A stretch of 5,002 nt of DNA. It comes from Deltaproteobacteria bacterium. Its GTDB lineage: Bacteria; UBA10199; DSSB01. Location: contig JAGRNM010000127.1 in NCBI GenBank assembly GCA_020440745.1, positions 1 to 5,002 of the forward strand, in the 5' to 3' direction. This document shows positions 4,867-5,002 of the stretch, one piece after another. Numbering within the stretch: position 1 is the stretch's first letter; each line of letters starts with the position of its first letter. Under the pieces are notes generated by a model. It made no database searches, was not told the origin of the DNA, and was given only the letters and a program-made list of their open reading frames with translations. The position numbers and the translations under genes were made by a program.

Positions 4867-5002
4867 ATGCTATCCGAAGTAAAAATTAAAAAATCTCTCT
4901 TCTATAGCCTTTTGATATCCACTTCTCTTTTGCTGGTGGGTTTTTTTATGGTGGGTTCTTTGTATCTTTTGCAAAGGGAAGAGATCGAATATTACAAAGA
5001 CT
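4867..5002 (+). CDS. Membrane-anchored protein, N-terminal 45 residues (3' end cut by window edge)
   Basis: The frame runs from ATG 4867 to the window end without a stop. A short cytoplasmic stretch with basic residues (MLSEVKIKKS) leads into one strong hydrophobic helix at about residues 11-34 (LFYSLL...GSLYLL), then a charged segment (QREEIEYYKD) that should be extracytoplasmic. This N-in, single-helix start is typical of sensor histidine kinases, chemoreceptors, and HAMP-linked cyclases or phosphatases. The part seen cannot tell these apart, and a secreted anchored enzyme is also possible. An in-frame TAA at 4846-4848 limits the start to ATG 4867 or TTG 4861. No Shine-Dalgarno sequence precedes either, and a consensus -35 box at 4823 suggests a very short leader. 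Its position after the PP2C gene favours a signalling role, by inference only. Confidence 0.65.
   Translation, partial: MLSEVKIKKSLFYSLLISTSLLLVGFFMVGSLYLLQREEIEYYKD

Overview
The window comes from a moderately AT-rich bacterial chromosome with ordinary housekeeping and signalling genes. Coding sequences favour TTA/CTT leucine and AAA lysine codons, and intergenic stretches carry many A and T runs. The gene set (RarA-type AAA+ ATPase, RecN, PP2C phosphatase, a protein with a cleavable signal peptide and a single-helix membrane sensor-like N-terminus) suits a Gram-negative-type bacterium. A Desulfobacterota-like (deltaproteobacterial) origin is a guess; nothing here fixes the taxon. I see no rRNA, tRNA, CRISPR array, insertion sequence or phage gene.

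Layout: (1) positions 2-427, + strand, the 3' end of an unidentified integral membrane protein gene cut by the left edge. (2) 431-1672, - strand, rarA (mgsA), convergent with gene 1 and only 3 bases from it. (3) 1673-1872, a divergent control region with Shine-Dalgarno sites at both ends, a 9-bp inverted repeat, a possible extended -10 element and a terminator-like hairpin. (4) 1873-2154, + strand, a 93-residue exported protein of unknown function, possibly frameshifted at its 3' end. (5) 2155-2249, a short spacer with a 12-bp palindrome just before recN. (6) 2250-3911, + strand, recN. (7) 3912-4024, a spacer ending in a small hairpin at the next ribosome binding site. (8) 4025-4777, + strand, a PP2C-family Ser/Thr phosphatase. 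(9) 4778-4866, a spacer with a consensus -35 box. (10) 4867 to the right edge, + strand, the start of a membrane-anchored protein with one N-terminal transmembrane helix, probably a sensor or other signalling protein.

Two themes appear. rarA and recN lie on opposite strands around a shared region; both act in recombination and rescue of damaged DNA or stalled forks, so shared damage-responsive control is plausible but unproven. The phosphatase and the following membrane protein suggest a signalling pair, although the second gene seems to have its own promoter. No clear new biological system is visible. The most checkable oddities are the structured rarA/small-gene intergenic region, the palindrome before recN, the hairpin at the phosphatase start, the possibly frameshifted small exported protein, and the nearly leaderless arrangement of the last gene.
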